Source of the DNA: Ancylobacter lacus | GTDB taxonomy: Bacteria; Pseudomonadota; Alphaproteobacteria; Rhizobiales; Xanthobacteraceae | Length of the DNA: 64,000 nucleotides | Direction: 5' to 3' | Assembly: GCF_018390635.1 (NCBI RefSeq) | Contig: NZ_JAHBGE010000011.1 | Location: 1 to 64,000 of the forward strand | In this document: positions 1 through 9,007 of the stretch, in pieces | Layout of the letters: each line of letters begins with the position of its first letter | Position numbering within the stretch: position 1 is the stretch's first letter | The notes under the pieces: generated by a model | The model's database searches: none | The model's input: only the letters and a program-made list of their open reading frames with translations | Told to the model about the DNA's origin: nothing | Program-made: the position numbers and the translations under genes

Positions 1-49
1 CACCTCCGAAGCAGTGCCTCAACCTAGCATAATCAGGGGTTTTCACACA

Positions 50-68
50 GCCTCGAGCCCGAAGAGGC
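50..68 (-). terminator. weak candidate terminator after cheY
   Basis: Short inverted repeat GCCTC/GAGGC, 36 bases past the cheY stop. It is followed on the minus strand by TGTGTGAAAA rather than a U-run, so it is a poor intrinsic terminator and may be chance. Nothing else is seen in bases 1-104. Confidence 0.2.
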
Positions 69-104
69 CGTGGCGCGCGGGCAGATGGTGGCAGGGCCGT
101 AGGC

Positions 105-488
105 TCAGTTCTCGAAGACCGTCTCGATCTTGCTTTTGAGTGTCTGCGCGTTGAACGGCTTGACGATGTAATTGTTCACGCCGGCTTTCTTGGCGGCGAT
201 CACGTTTTCCGACTTGGCTTCGGCCGTGACCATGATGAAGGGCAGCGCATTGAGGCTGGCGTCGTCGCGGACCTGCTTCAGAAGTTCATAGCCGGTCATC
301 GGCTCCATGTTCCAGTCCGAGATCACCAGGCCGTATTGCCGCTCCTTGAGCTTGCTGAGGGCTTCGGTGCCGTCGGCGGCCTCGTCGACATCCTCAAAAC
401 CGATCTGCTTGAGCAGGTTGCGTATGATACGCACCATGGTCTTGTAATCGTCGACCACAAGAACCGGCATCGACAAATCCACAGCCAT
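105..488 (-). CDS. cheY: chemotaxis response regulator CheY (first copy)
   Basis: Single-domain receiver of 127 residues that would carry the phosphoryl group from CheA to the flagellar switch (FliM). The acidic pair is in VLVVDDY, the phospho-acceptor Asp in VISDWNMEPMTG, the switch Thr in FIMVTAE and the conserved Lys in NYIVKPF; there is no output domain. The frame stays open upstream, but ATG at 488 is preceded by AGGACGGAG at good spacing and gives the usual CheY length. It is divergent from a CheZ gene and distant from the main che operon, which has its own cheY. The gap between them carries a motif shared with other flagellar promoters (581-591). Confidence 0.93.
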   Translation of the reverse strand: MAVDLSMPVLVVDDYKTMVRIIRNLLKQIGFEDVDEAADGTEALSKLKERQYGLVISDWNMEPMTGYELLKQVRDDASLNALPFIMVTAEAKSENVIAAKKAGVNNYIVKPFNAQTLKSKIETVFEN

Positions 489-580
489 AGCAAGCTCCGT
501 CCTTATGGCGCATCTGATTTCTATGACGAGTTGATCCTCGCCATGATTCCCGAAGTTTGTAGCAATTCGTCCCTTGCGTG

Positions 581-591
581 AAGCTTGCACG
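581..591 (-). promoter_or_regulatory. flagellar promoter motif CGWGCAAGCTT, site A
   Basis: The minus strand reads CGTGCAAGCTT, an exact match to the motif defined here by comparing flagellar intergenic gaps. It lies in the 171-base divergent gap, 93 bases upstream of cheY and about 70 bases upstream of cheZ. The function (regulator site or promoter element) is inferred from recurrence only. Confidence 0.5.
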
Positions 592-659
592 CCTACTAGG
601 GGGCTACTTTCAAAATAGACTTGGCTTGGCCTATATAAGCTGAGTGATTATTCCTCAGC

Positions 660-1388
660 ATGGGGTTGTCCATGTCCATGAACCGCCGGCCCTTTCGTAT
701 TGAAATCTGTGACCGCAAGGTGGCCGCGCTGCCTCAGGGCGCGGCTCCACCCACCGAGGGCGGCATGTCCGCCCATGTCGACCGCATCGTCGCGGAGCTG
801 CACGACCTGCGCAGCGCCGTCTCCAAATTCGACCGCCGATGCCCGGAGATGGACCCGCAATGCGCCCGTCAGGCCCTGTGGGTCGGCATCGAGGCCATCA
901 AGGAAGCGATCGACAACACCAAGATCGAGCTCGCCACCATCCACCATGGCAGCTCCAAGGGCGCCAAGATCGACCAGGCAACCGACGAGCTCGGCGCCGT
1001 GGTGGTCGACACCGAAGCCGCGACGGAAGAAATTCTGCAGGCCGCGGAATTCATCGACGCCACCGCGATCAGCCTTGCCAAGCAGCTGGAAGGTGAGCAG
1101 CGGCAGATGCTGCTGGAGCTGCACGCCCGGGCGACGCGGATCTTCGAATCCTGCAATTTCCAGGACATCACCGGCCAGCGCATCCGCAAGGTGGTGGACC
1201 TCATCCAGTTCGTGGAAGAGCGCGTGGCGCGCATGGCCGACATCTGGGGCGGGACGGAAGAGGTGCAGCGGATCGCCACCAGCCTCTCGAGCGAGCGCAG
1301 CGGCGACAGCGCCCTGCTCAACGGCCCCGCGCTCGCGACCGACGAGAATGTCGTGTCGCAGGACGATATCGACTCCCTGTTCGCCTGA
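660..1388 (+). CDS. cheZ: CheZ-family CheY-P phosphatase
   Basis: Protein of 242 residues, predicted to dephosphorylate CheY-P. The centre is helical, and residues around 160-170 carry NFQDITGQRI, the CheZ active-site block whose Gln acts in catalysis. The last residues, QDDIDSLFA, match the C-terminal CheY-binding tail of CheZ. The N-terminus has three in-frame ATGs within 20 bases (660, 672, 678) and no strong ribosome binding site, so the exact start is open. It is paired divergently with cheY. The rhizobial model Sinorhizobium lacks CheZ and uses a phosphate sink, so this gene indicates a direct phosphatase route in this organism. Confidence 0.88.
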   Translation: MGLSMSMNRRPFRIEICDRKVAALPQGAAPPTEGGMSAHVDRIVAELHDLRSAVSKFDRRCPEMDPQCARQALWVGIEAIKEAIDNTKIELATIHHGSSKGAKIDQATDELGAVVVDTEAATEEILQAAEFIDATAISLAKQLEGEQRQMLLELHARATRIFESCNFQDITGQRIRKVVDLIQFVEERVARMADIWGGTEEVQRIATSLSSERSGDSALLNGPALATDENVVSQDDIDSLFA

Positions 1389-1457
1389 CGGCGATCCGGT
1401 CCGCGGCGGCGGACCGGCTGCCCCGGGGTGCCGGATCGCGCAGCCGGCGCCTGCCCT

Positions 1458-2024
1458 TCAGCCGCAAAAGGCCTTCGACGCCGGCGTCCAGCTGCCGAAG
1501 CCCGAGCGCACCAGATTGCGCATCACAGCACATACATATTTCTTCTGGGCGGGATCGTTGTCCGGTCCGGCGTTGTAGCGCGCCGCCGCCAGGGTCCAGC
1601 TTCCATGCTGCCGCTTCAGCTCGGCGAGAAAGCGGGCGGCGTAATCCACATTCTGCTGCGGGTCGAACATGTCCGCCACGGAGCGGAAGCGCTCGCCGTG
1701 CCAGCGATGGTTGATCTGCATGCAGCCGAGATCCACCAGCTGCACGCCCTGCTGCCGAAACTGGGCAAGCCTGCGTATGCCGTCCTGCACGCTGGTCGCG
1801 ACATAGCTGCGCCCGGCCGCGTTCATCGCGAGCGGCTGCAACGTGCCGGCGCCGCCGGTTTCCGTCAGCCCGACCGCATAGAGGATGGCCAGCGGCACGC
1901 CATAGCGGGCCGAGGCCGCGGCCATGGCGCTCTCGCACGGCCCGTTCGGGTTGACGGCGAAGGCCGGTGTCGCAAGGCTCAGGCTAGAAGCGAGAGCGGC
2001 GATGATCGTGCGGCGCAGGGTCAT
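1458..2024 (-). CDS. exported lytic transglycosylase (SLT family), flagellar-associated
   Basis: Periplasmic muramidase-like protein of 188 residues. A signal peptide (about residues 1-23, ending TPAFA) is followed by an SLT fold: catalytic Glu in VGLTETGG, then GCMQINHRWH and ARYNAGP. ATG at 2024 is chosen over upstream starts because AGGGAGGA precedes it and it opens directly into the signal peptide. It overlaps the end of fliK by 41 bases, so it is probably co-transcribed with motB-motC-fliK. The FlgJ-type protein in this window (35919-36398) has only the rod-binding half, so this enzyme is the likely wall-opening partner for the growing rod. Confidence 0.88.
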   Translation of the reverse strand: MTLRRTIIAALASSLSLATPAFAVNPNGPCESAMAAASARYGVPLAILYAVGLTETGGAGTLQPLAMNAAGRSYVATSVQDGIRRLAQFRQQGVQLVDLGCMQINHRWHGERFRSVADMFDPQQNVDYAARFLAELKRQHGSWTLAAARYNAGPDNDPAQKKYVCAVMRNLVRSGFGSWTPASKAFCG

Positions 2025-3345
2025 CCTGTCCTCCCTCATCCGGGGTGCCGGCAAGGCCGGCGACGTCAAAATTGCGGCCCTGCACGGGCTCGGGGCGGCG
2101 GACACGCCAGGCCACGGCATCGTGGCCGGTCAGCGTCGCGGCCGGTCCGGCCCCGGCGATGACGAGATCGACCGCGCCGAAGCCATCGCCGCCGAGCTGG
2201 GCGAGCAGACCCTCGCGGTCGTCTTCCAGCAGGCGCGCGGTTTCCGGCCGCACCGCCCGCACCCGCACCTCCAGCCCGTCGCGCCCGCTGCGCAGCCGCA
2301 CGGTCACCATGCCGAGCTCGACCGGGTGGAGCTGGATTTCAAGAATGCGCACCGGCCCGCCCACGGCGCCGAATTCCGCCGCCGCCGGCACGGCCGCGCC
2401 GCTGCGCGCGATCGCCTCGCCGAGCTGGGCGGCCGGGGTCGCGGCGGCGAGATCGACCACGAAGCTGCGCGGCTGGGCCGCCAGCGGCGGCAGAGCCGCG
2501 CCCACAGGGCCTGCGGCGCCGGACAGCGGGGCCATTCCGTCGAGCGCCCGCTGCGTCGCCTCGGCGTCGATCCGGCGGCGCACGGCGTGCAGATCGGCCG
2601 GTCGGCCCGGCACCCCTTCGGGTGGCGCGCGCCCGGGGGAGCCGGCACGCGGTGGGGGCGAGGGGAGCGCTGCGGCAAAGGCGCCGGTGTCGCTTCCCAC
2701 CGGGGCGAAATGGGTTTCGCGCGTCACCACCGTGGCGCGCAGCGGCATGAGGGGCTCCTCCGCCTCCGGCGCTTCGGCGGTGTCCGCGACGGGAATATCG
2801 TCCGCCTCCGCCGGATCGGCCGGCTCGGCGGTGTCGGGTAGCGGGGCGGGCGTGCCGCGGGGCCGGCCGCCCTCGGCGAGGGCCATTGCCGCGGCCTCCG
2901 CCGCGCGCTGGAGGTCGTCCGGGGGCGGCTCGCCGGCCGCCGGGTCCGCCTCTCCGTCGTCGGCAGCGGACATGTCGCCCGCACCCTGCCCCTCCTCCTC
3001 CGCGCGCCAGAGGTGGCCCGCCGGCCCGGCCGCCGCGGCGGCGGCCTCCCGCGCGGCGGGGGAGAGACCGGCCGGGGAGGACGGACCCCGGTCGAGCCGA
3101 TGCTCGCCGCAGCGCTCCGCCAGAAGCCCCGCGCACACCGAGGCCCGGCTGTGGGACAGCCGGCGCAGCATGTCGCCCGTGGCGCCCTCCTCCGGTTCGG
3201 CGGCGGCGGCGGTGTCCGGTCCGCCCCCGCCGGCGATGTCGTCGAGCAGGCGGTCGAAGTCCCGCCGGGCGCGCCCGTCCGGTTCCGCCGTCACCTCGCC
3301 GTTCCCCGGCACCGGACGGGCGCCGGACGAAACCACCGGGATCAT
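1984..3345 (-). CDS. fliK: flagellar hook-length control protein FliK (MotD of rhizobia)
   Basis: Protein of 453 residues. The first two thirds are Pro/Ala/Glu-rich and poorly conserved, as expected for the secreted ruler region. The C-terminal domain carries the FliK signature LHPVELGMVTVRL at about residue 340, the part that contacts FlhB to switch export from hook to filament. The start overlaps the stop of motC as ATGA. The motB-motC-fliK order equals motB-motC-motD in Sinorhizobium and Agrobacterium, where motD was shown to be fliK. Confidence 0.87.
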   Translation of the reverse strand: MIPVVSSGARPVPGNGEVTAEPDGRARRDFDRLLDDIAGGGGPDTAAAAEPEEGATGDMLRRLSHSRASVCAGLLAERCGEHRLDRGPSSPAGLSPAAREAAAAAAGPAGHLWRAEEEGQGAGDMSAADDGEADPAAGEPPPDDLQRAAEAAAMALAEGGRPRGTPAPLPDTAEPADPAEADDIPVADTAEAPEAEEPLMPLRATVVTRETHFAPVGSDTGAFAAALPSPPPRAGSPGRAPPEGVPGRPADLHAVRRRIDAEATQRALDGMAPLSGAAGPVGAALPPLAAQPRSFVVDLAAATPAAQLGEAIARSGAAVPAAAEFGAVGGPVRILEIQLHPVELGMVTVRLRSGRDGLEVRVRAVRPETARLLEDDREGLLAQLGGDGFGAVDLVIAGAGPAATLTGHDAVAWRVRRPEPVQGRNFDVAGLAGTPDEGGQDDPAPHDHRRSRF

Positions 3346-6300
3346 TGCGGCGCCTCCTGAAGCAGGGTGTCGATCTTCTGCAGCATGCCCTGCGCCTTGG
3401 CGAGGCTGGGCGGCAGCGGTCCATCCGCGGCCGAGGCCACGGTGGCAGGCGGCACGGCCGCGGGGGCGGGCGCCCCTGCCGCGGATGCCGGCACCACGGG
3501 GGGAGCGCCCGGCACACCCGGCACGCGCGGCGCGGCCGGCGTCACGGGCGCCGGTACCGCCCGAGCCAGGGGAGGCGGTGAGGGTGCAGGCGCGGCCGGC
3601 GCGGCAACCGGCGGCGGGGAGACGACGCTGACCTCCGGCGCGCGGCGGATCGTCTCCGCCGAGGCCACGGCGGCCGCGAGGAGGGCCGCGTCGCTGCGCG
3701 ACAGCCGCTCGACCGCGATGGTGCCGAGTTCGGCCAGCGCCTGGTCGAAACCCTCCGCCGAGGTGGCCAGCGCCGCGCCGTGATAGAGCCGCGCCCGGTC
3801 CGCGACGAGGCTTCCGGGCACCGCCTCCTGCGTCACCCGGTCGGCCACCCGCTGCGCCGTGCGCGTCTTGCCCTGGACGATGGACGCCTTGGCGATCATC
3901 AGCGCGATATCGAGCCGGCTGTCGACATCCAGCGGCCCCAGCAGGTCCTCCAGATGTGCCATACCGTCATCCTCATGCACGAAGTTCATGCGGGTGATGG
4001 CCGAAGCGAAGCGCTGGCGGAAATTGCCGGCATAGACGGAGTGACGGAAGCGGATGAGATAGGCCGAGCTCAGCCGCTCGAAGGTGCGCACGTCGTTGGC
4101 CTGCGCCGCCACCAGGATCTGGCGGCGCAGCGCGCCCTCCTCCACCAGCGTACCGGGCGCGACCAGCCGGGCCTCGGTCAGCAGGTTGCCGGCCCGGGCG
4201 GGATCGCGGCGCACCCACAGCGCGGCCTGGGCCAGCGCGACATGGCCGGCAAGGCTCGGCGGCAGTTTCTTCACGTCGATCTCGCCGAGCAGCTTGATGG
4301 CGTCGCTCTCGCGGCCTTCGAGAAAGGCGAGGCTGCCGAGCAGCAGCCGCTCGTCGATCGCCGGCAGCGGCGTCTGCTTCAGCACCGCGCGCAGCACGCG
4401 GGGATTTCCCCCGCTCAGGGCGAAGATGACCAGCGCCCGCGCGTTGCGCGGATCCTGCCAGGCTGACGGATCGGCCTTGAGGAACTGGCGCTGGATCTGC
4501 GCCAGAAGCTCGTTCTGGGTATCGACGGCATAGGTCTTGCCGGTGGCGATGCGGTCCTGCAGGCGCTGGAGCTGGCGCACCGCGATGTAGAGCGCCGGGG
4601 CGGAGGACTCCGGGAGGGGCGGCACCGCGGTCTCGCCCGCGGCCGTTTCCGCCGGCTTGGCGCCTTCCGGCGCGGCGGAACCCTCCTTGGCCGGCGCGGC
4701 ATGCTCCTGGGCGGCATGCTCCTGAGCGCCGGATGTTGTGACACCAGCCTCCTTGGCACCAGCCTCCTGAGTGCCGGGTTCCTTGGCGGCAGGCTCCTTG
4801 GCGCCGGCTTCCGGCGCACCCGCGGCGGGCTCGTGTGCGACGGAATCCCTGGCACCGGATTCCTGTGCGACGTGCGAGGCGGCCTCTGCCGACGCGGCCG
4901 GGGCGGAAGACTGGTCCGGGGCCGGCGCGGCGGCGGGCTCCGCGGCGGGGGCGCCTGCGGCCGGAACAGCGGGAGCGGCCGCGGCCGGGGTGGCCGGGGC
5001 AGCAGCGGGTTCGGCGGCCGCGAGCCGCGTCTCGCCCGCGTCCGCGCCGCCCTCGCCCGAAGCGGTCGGCGGGTTCGCCTGCGACGAGGGGTTCGGCACG
5101 CTGCCGGCTTCCGGGGCGGGCGGGGGCGATGCCTCCGCGACCTTCGCGGCTGCCGGCTCCACAGGGCCCGAAGCGGCACGGACGCCCGCTGCCTCGGCCG
5201 ACGGCTCCGGCGCCGCCGCGACGGGGACCGCCGGCGTGTCCCCGCCAGCCGGCGCGGCGTCAGGCCTCAGGGCCGGAGCCACGGGCCCAGCGGTGCCGGG
5301 CTCGCGCGGCGGCGCCTGTCCGCCCATGTCGAGGGAAGCCGCAGGCTCGGTGGCCGGAACGGCTGCCGCGGTGCGGGAGGAGGCGACGATCTCGGCCACG
5401 CGGCCGTCCGACGGCGACGCGGCTGTGGTATCGGCGGCTGCGGTCTCGGCGGCTGCGGCCGGCGCCGGCACTGCCTCGGCAACGGGCGCCGTTTGGGGCG
5501 CCGTTTGGGGCGCGGCTTGCGCGGCGGACGGCGGCACGGCTTCCGCCGGGGTGTTCGAGGGATGGAGTTCCGGCCCCGGAGGGGTGCCGGCCTTCGGCTC
5601 GCCCGCCGCCAGCACCACGGGTTCAGCCTCCGGCGGCACGGCGACGCCGGCTTGCGCCGAAGCGACGACCTCGGATGTCCGCTCGGGAAGGAGGGCCGGA
5701 ACCTGGCTCGGCTCATGCTGTTCCGGCCGGGGGGCGGCTTCGGGAGCCGCCGGGGTGGCGTCGGCCATCTGGACGCTGCCGGTCGTTTCCGGCCGTTCGG
5801 GCATCTCCGGCATCTGGAGCTGCGGCAGCGACACCGGCTCGACGGGCTCGGCCGGGGCGGGCGCCACCGCGACGGCGCCGGACGCCTCGACCGGCGCCAC
5901 AGCGGAGGCCCCAGGAGCGAGCGAAGCGGCAGGGGCAACAGAAGCAGCCGGGACGGCAGGAGCAGCCGCGGCCACCGTCGTCGCGGGACCGGCAGCAATG
6001 GTGGCGTCAGCGGGAGCCGCCGCCGCGGCAGAAGCGGCAGCGGGTGCGGCTGTAGCGGGTGCGGCGACGACGGGAACGGCGGCAGCCACAGCCTTGGCGG
6101 GAGGCACAGGCGCGGCAGGCGCAATCGGCGCGGCCGGCGGGGTGTCCGCGCGGGGCTGCGGCGCGGCCTCCGGGGGCGGCGCGGCGGCCGCCATGGGTTC
6201 GGGCGAAACCGCATCGGCGGCGACCGCCAGCCGCGCCGGGGCCTCGGCCGAGACAGGCCCGGCCGCGGGCGTCGCCGCGGCAACGGCGGTGTCGGCGTCC

Positions 6301-7022
6301 GGTGCCGGCTGCACGCCGGAATACAGCAGGAAGGCCGCCACCCAGTTGGCGTCGGGCTGGCCGACATCCATCAGCGGCATCGAGGCCAGCCCCTCGTCAA
6401 GGGTCGCGAAGGCGTCGAAGCCCTGCGGCATGGGCGGAATCGGCAGCTCCAGCGGCGTGCCAGCCTCCCCCGCATCGGCCTTCAGCGAGGCGTCGAGCGC
6501 GGCAAAGGATTTGAGATCGGCGGAGACCGGCACGCGCTGCGGGAAGATCGGCTCCCGCGCCGCCAGCTCGTTGAGATCGGCGAAATCCGCCTCATCCGCG
6601 AAGGCAATGCCCCCCGGGCCGGATTCGACGGCACCGGGACCGGTGGCGACATGGGCGGCGCCGGGATGCCCGGCCTGCGGGAGGGCCGCCGCCAGGGCGG
6701 TATCCGGCGCCGCGCCGTCCTCGGCGCCCAGGTCGGACGGACGGGGGAGCGGCAGCGGCGACGTCGCCGGCAGAGCCAGCCGTGCCGGCCGGGCGGTGCG
6801 CGGGCGCACCCCGGCCGCCGTCGTGCCGGCCGGGCGGGAAGGCCGGCCCGCGCGTGCCTCGGGGCGCAGCTCGGACCATGGATCGCCGCCGGCCGCGGCG
6901 TCCGCCGGGGCCGCATCGGGCGCGGCCTCCTGCGCCACGGCACGGAACGCCGTCAGCACCGGCGCCGCACCGGAGAGCCCGATCAGCAGGCAGCTTGCGG
7001 CAAAGGCCCCCGCCCGCCTCAT
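3342..7022 (-). CDS. motC: motility protein MotC, greatly enlarged by an Ala/Pro-rich region
   Basis: Periplasmic motor protein of 1226 residues. An N-terminal signal sequence (about 1-31) is followed by roughly 770 residues of low-complexity Ala/Pro/Glu/Val sequence. A conserved helical-repeat domain (about 805-1125, beginning near LYIAVRQLQRLQDRI) comes next, then a Pro-rich tail. That domain and the position between motB and fliK identify MotC, which in rhizobia works with MotB and needs the chaperone MotE (also present here). Rhizobial MotC is usually a little over 400 residues, so the extra length is all in the low-complexity part. Short degenerate repeats of the EPAAKEPG/QEHAAQEHAA kind occur near 700-770. 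It overlaps motB by 4 bases (ATGA). Confidence 0.85.
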   Translation of the reverse strand: MRRAGAFAASCLLIGLSGAAPVLTAFRAVAQEAAPDAAPADAAAGGDPWSELRPEARAGRPSRPAGTTAAGVRPRTARPARLALPATSPLPLPRPSDLGAEDGAAPDTALAAALPQAGHPGAAHVATGPGAVESGPGGIAFADEADFADLNELAAREPIFPQRVPVSADLKSFAALDASLKADAGEAGTPLELPIPPMPQGFDAFATLDEGLASMPLMDVGQPDANWVAAFLLYSGVQPAPDADTAVAAATPAAGPVSAEAPARLAVAADAVSPEPMAAAAPPPEAAPQPRADTPPAAPIAPAAPVPPAKAVAAAVPVVAAPATAAPAAASAAAAAPADATIAAGPATTVAAAAPAVPAASVAPAASLAPGASAVAPVEASGAVAVAPAPAEPVEPVSLPQLQMPEMPERPETTGSVQMADATPAAPEAAPRPEQHEPSQVPALLPERTSEVVASAQAGVAVPPEAEPVVLAAGEPKAGTPPGPELHPSNTPAEAVPPSAAQAAPQTAPQTAPVAEAVPAPAAAAETAAADTTAASPSDGRVAEIVASSRTAAAVPATEPAASLDMGGQAPPREPGTAGPVAPALRPDAAPAGGDTPAVPVAAAPEPSAEAAGVRAASGPVEPAAAKVAEASPPPAPEAGSVPNPSSQANPPTASGEGGADAGETRLAAAEPAAAPATPAAAAPAVPAAGAPAAEPAAAPAPDQSSAPAASAEAASHVAQESGARDSVAHEPAAGAPEAGAKEPAAKEPGTQEAGAKEAGVTTSGAQEHAAQEHAAPAKEGSAAPEGAKPAETAAGETAVPPLPESSAPALYIAVRQLQRLQDRIATGKTYAVDTQNELLAQIQRQFLKADPSAWQDPRNARALVIFALSGGNPRVLRAVLKQTPLPAIDERLLLGSLAFLEGRESDAIKLLGEIDVKKLPPSLAGHVALAQAALWVRRDPARAGNLLTEARLVAPGTLVEEGALRRQILVAAQANDVRTFERLSSAYLIRFRHSVYAGNFRQRFASAITRMNFVHEDDGMAHLEDLLGPLDVDSRLDIALMIAKASIVQGKTRTAQRVADRVTQEAVPGSLVADRARLYHGAALATSAEGFDQALAELGTIAVERLSRSDAALLAAAVASAETIRRAPEVSVVSPPPVAAPAAPAPSPPPLARAVPAPVTPAAPRVPGVPGAPPVVPASAAGAPAPAAVPPATVASAADGPLPPSLAKAQGMLQKIDTLLQEAPQ

Positions 7023-8392
7023 GTCGCGGGCTCGCGCAGCAGGATTTCGATGCGCCGGTTCTCCGGCGCGTTGGGGTCCGCCGGGTTCTTGGGATCCCGG
7101 TCGGCGAAGCCCTCGATCGAGCCGATGCGCTTTTCGTCGAGGCCGCCGCGCACCAGCATGTAATGGGCGATGTTGGCGCGGGCGGCGGAAAGCTGCCAGT
7201 TGTCGTAATTGGCCGAGCGGAACGGGCGCGCATCGGTATGGCCCCGGATGATCACATCACCGGGCCGTTTGGCGAGGGTGGCGGCAATACGCGCCATCGC
7301 CTTCACGAGGCGGGCGTCCGGCACGGCGGAGCCGACCGGGAACATGCTGAAGTCGATGTCGTCGGTCATGCTGATCATCAGCCCCTCGCGGGTACCGCGC
7401 ACCTCGACCTGCGGGCCGGCGCCGTTGCCGAGGCTCTGCCGCAGGTCCGCCTGCACCTCCTGGCGCAGCGCCTGAACCGCAGCGGCCCGCATCGCCGCGG
7501 CGTTCGCCGCATTCGCCGCGTTGGCGGTCGCCTGCGGCGCCGCGCCGGGCTGGGCAGTGCCGGCGGGGGCGGGACCGGGCTGCGCCGTGCCGGTGGCCGC
7601 GGCCCCCGTCGCGGGCTTGGCAGCGGCCGCGGGGGGAAGCTGGCCGGGCCCGATCTGGCCGGATGAGGCTTTGGCGGAGGCAGGGGTGCTGGAGGCCGGG
7701 GCGCTGGTGGCCGGCTTGCCGGCGACCGGACCGGACGGAACCGGAACAGCGTTCGAGCCGCCGGGGGGTGGATTGCCGCTGCGCGGCGCCGCTGCATCGG
7801 GGTCCGGGCCGTCCGGCGCGTCGAGCTTGCCGGGAGAGCCCGGCTTGTCGGTGAGCGCCCGGGGGCTGGACGCCATCTGCCAGTACACCGGGTCGAAGGG
7901 GTCGCGGTGCGCGTCGCCGCTCCCGGTGCCGGGGGCGCCGTTCTCGCCGATCGCGGCATCGGGGGTGGTGGCGGCGTTGGGCGGTGCCAGCGCGGAAATC
8001 TCCGCCAGCACGGCATAGGGGTCCTGGAACAGCGCGCGCTCGCGCTTGCCCTGCTGCACGTCGTCGCCGGCGCCGGTGTTCTCGCCGGCGGTGGCGCGAA
8101 GGGTCGACATGCGGTCGCCGTCGGCCGATGTGCCCTCGTCCTTCACGTCCTCCGGATCGTTCAGGCCGCGACGCTCGCTGATGGCGTCGGCGAGATTGAC
8201 CGGGTTGAAGTAGTTGGCGATGGCCTTGCGGACTTCCTTGTCGGTGGCGTTGATGAGCCACATGATGAGGAAGAACGCCATCATCGCCGTCATGAAGTCG
8301 GCATGCGCGACCTTCCACGCGCTGGAGTGAGCCTCGTGCTCCTCGTCCTCGTGGCGCTTGATGATGATCAGGTCGTGGTGCTGTTCGCTCAT
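7019..8392 (-). CDS. motB: flagellar stator protein MotB
   Basis: Protein of 457 residues that forms the proton-conducting stator with MotA and anchors it to peptidoglycan. A basic/acidic cytoplasmic tail precedes one membrane helix (about 25-45), which contains the essential Asp in HADFMTAMMAFFLIMW. A long Ala/Pro/Gly linker (about 170-320) follows, then an OmpA-like domain with IRGHTDARPF, LSAARA and NRRIEI. ATG at 8392 sits 4 bases past the preceding stop, and the longer frame would overlap that gene. MotA is encoded 15 kb away at 23442-24326, the split seen in rhizobia. Confidence 0.95.
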   Translation of the reverse strand: MSEQHHDLIIIKRHEDEEHEAHSSAWKVAHADFMTAMMAFFLIMWLINATDKEVRKAIANYFNPVNLADAISERRGLNDPEDVKDEGTSADGDRMSTLRATAGENTGAGDDVQQGKRERALFQDPYAVLAEISALAPPNAATTPDAAIGENGAPGTGSGDAHRDPFDPVYWQMASSPRALTDKPGSPGKLDAPDGPDPDAAAPRSGNPPPGGSNAVPVPSGPVAGKPATSAPASSTPASAKASSGQIGPGQLPPAAAAKPATGAAATGTAQPGPAPAGTAQPGAAPQATANAANAANAAAMRAAAVQALRQEVQADLRQSLGNGAGPQVEVRGTREGLMISMTDDIDFSMFPVGSAVPDARLVKAMARIAATLAKRPGDVIIRGHTDARPFRSANYDNWQLSAARANIAHYMLVRGGLDEKRIGSIEGFADRDPKNPADPNAPENRRIEILLREPAT

Positions 8393-8396
8393 GGCG

Positions 8397-9005
8397 TCAC
8401 TCGTCGCCCGTGCCGAGCCGCGACAGCCAGACACCCATCTGGGTCTCGATCACCGTCGCGCCGAACCGCACCCGCACGTCGGCGCTCTCCGCCGGCTCGT
8501 AGGAGATGCGCGCGGTGTCGCCGAAGCGGGTGCGGAGCTGGTCGAGCAGATCGGCCGAGCCGGAGATGGCGATGGCCGCGCCGTCGGTGCGCAGGGCCGC
8601 CGCGATCAGCGCGTGCAGCTCCGCCAGCATGCGCTCGCCGAGGCCACGGGCGATGAAGGGGCGCACCAGACCCGCCAGCGTACCGGCGATGTCCGCCTCC
8701 AGCGCCGCGAGGCCGACCTCCAGCAGTTCGGCGAGCCGCTCGCTCTCCTGGCGCGTCCAGGCCTTGCGGTCCTCCTGCCGCTGCGCCTCGTGCCGCTGCG
8801 CCTCCTCGGCGCGCTGACGCTCGAAGGCGGCGTGCGCGGCGGCCTCGCCTTCGCGGCGGCCGCGGGCGAGCGCCTCGGCCACCAGCGTGTCGACGTCCGG
8901 CGCCGGCGGCGGCGGCGGCGCCGTGACATCCTCGAGCTCGACCGCGAGCTGGTGGAGCGAGCGCGGCACCGAATAGTCCGGCAGGTGAAGGGCGATGGCG
9001 TGCAT
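8397..9005 (-). CDS. fliH: FliH/YscL-like flagellar export stator protein (probable)
   Basis: Cytoplasmic protein of 202 residues. The first 50 residues include a Pro run, a long Glu/Arg/Ala coiled coil spans about 50-115, and a globular C-terminal part resembles the FliH/HrpE C-terminus. The start at 9005 is 2 bases past the fliF stop, and its stop is 4 bases before motB. No other FliH candidate exists in the window, although its partner ATPase FliI does (25978-27303). The assignment rests on shape, size and location; no invariant motif proves it. Confidence 0.6.
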   Translation of the reverse strand: MHAIALHLPDYSVPRSLHQLAVELEDVTAPPPPPAPDVDTLVAEALARGRREGEAAAHAAFERQRAEEAQRHEAQRQEDRKAWTRQESERLAELLEVGLAALEADIAGTLAGLVRPFIARGLGERMLAELHALIAAALRTDGAAIAISGSADLLDQLRTRFGDTARISYEPAESADVRVRFGATVIETQMGVWLSRLGTGDE

Positions 9006-9007
9006 GG

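Noticed and set aside
4700-4830. Direct repeats in motC suggestive of a mobile or CRISPR-like array
   Set aside because: The repeats are short, in frame and degenerate, encoding Ala/Glu-rich peptides; there are no spacers of constant size.
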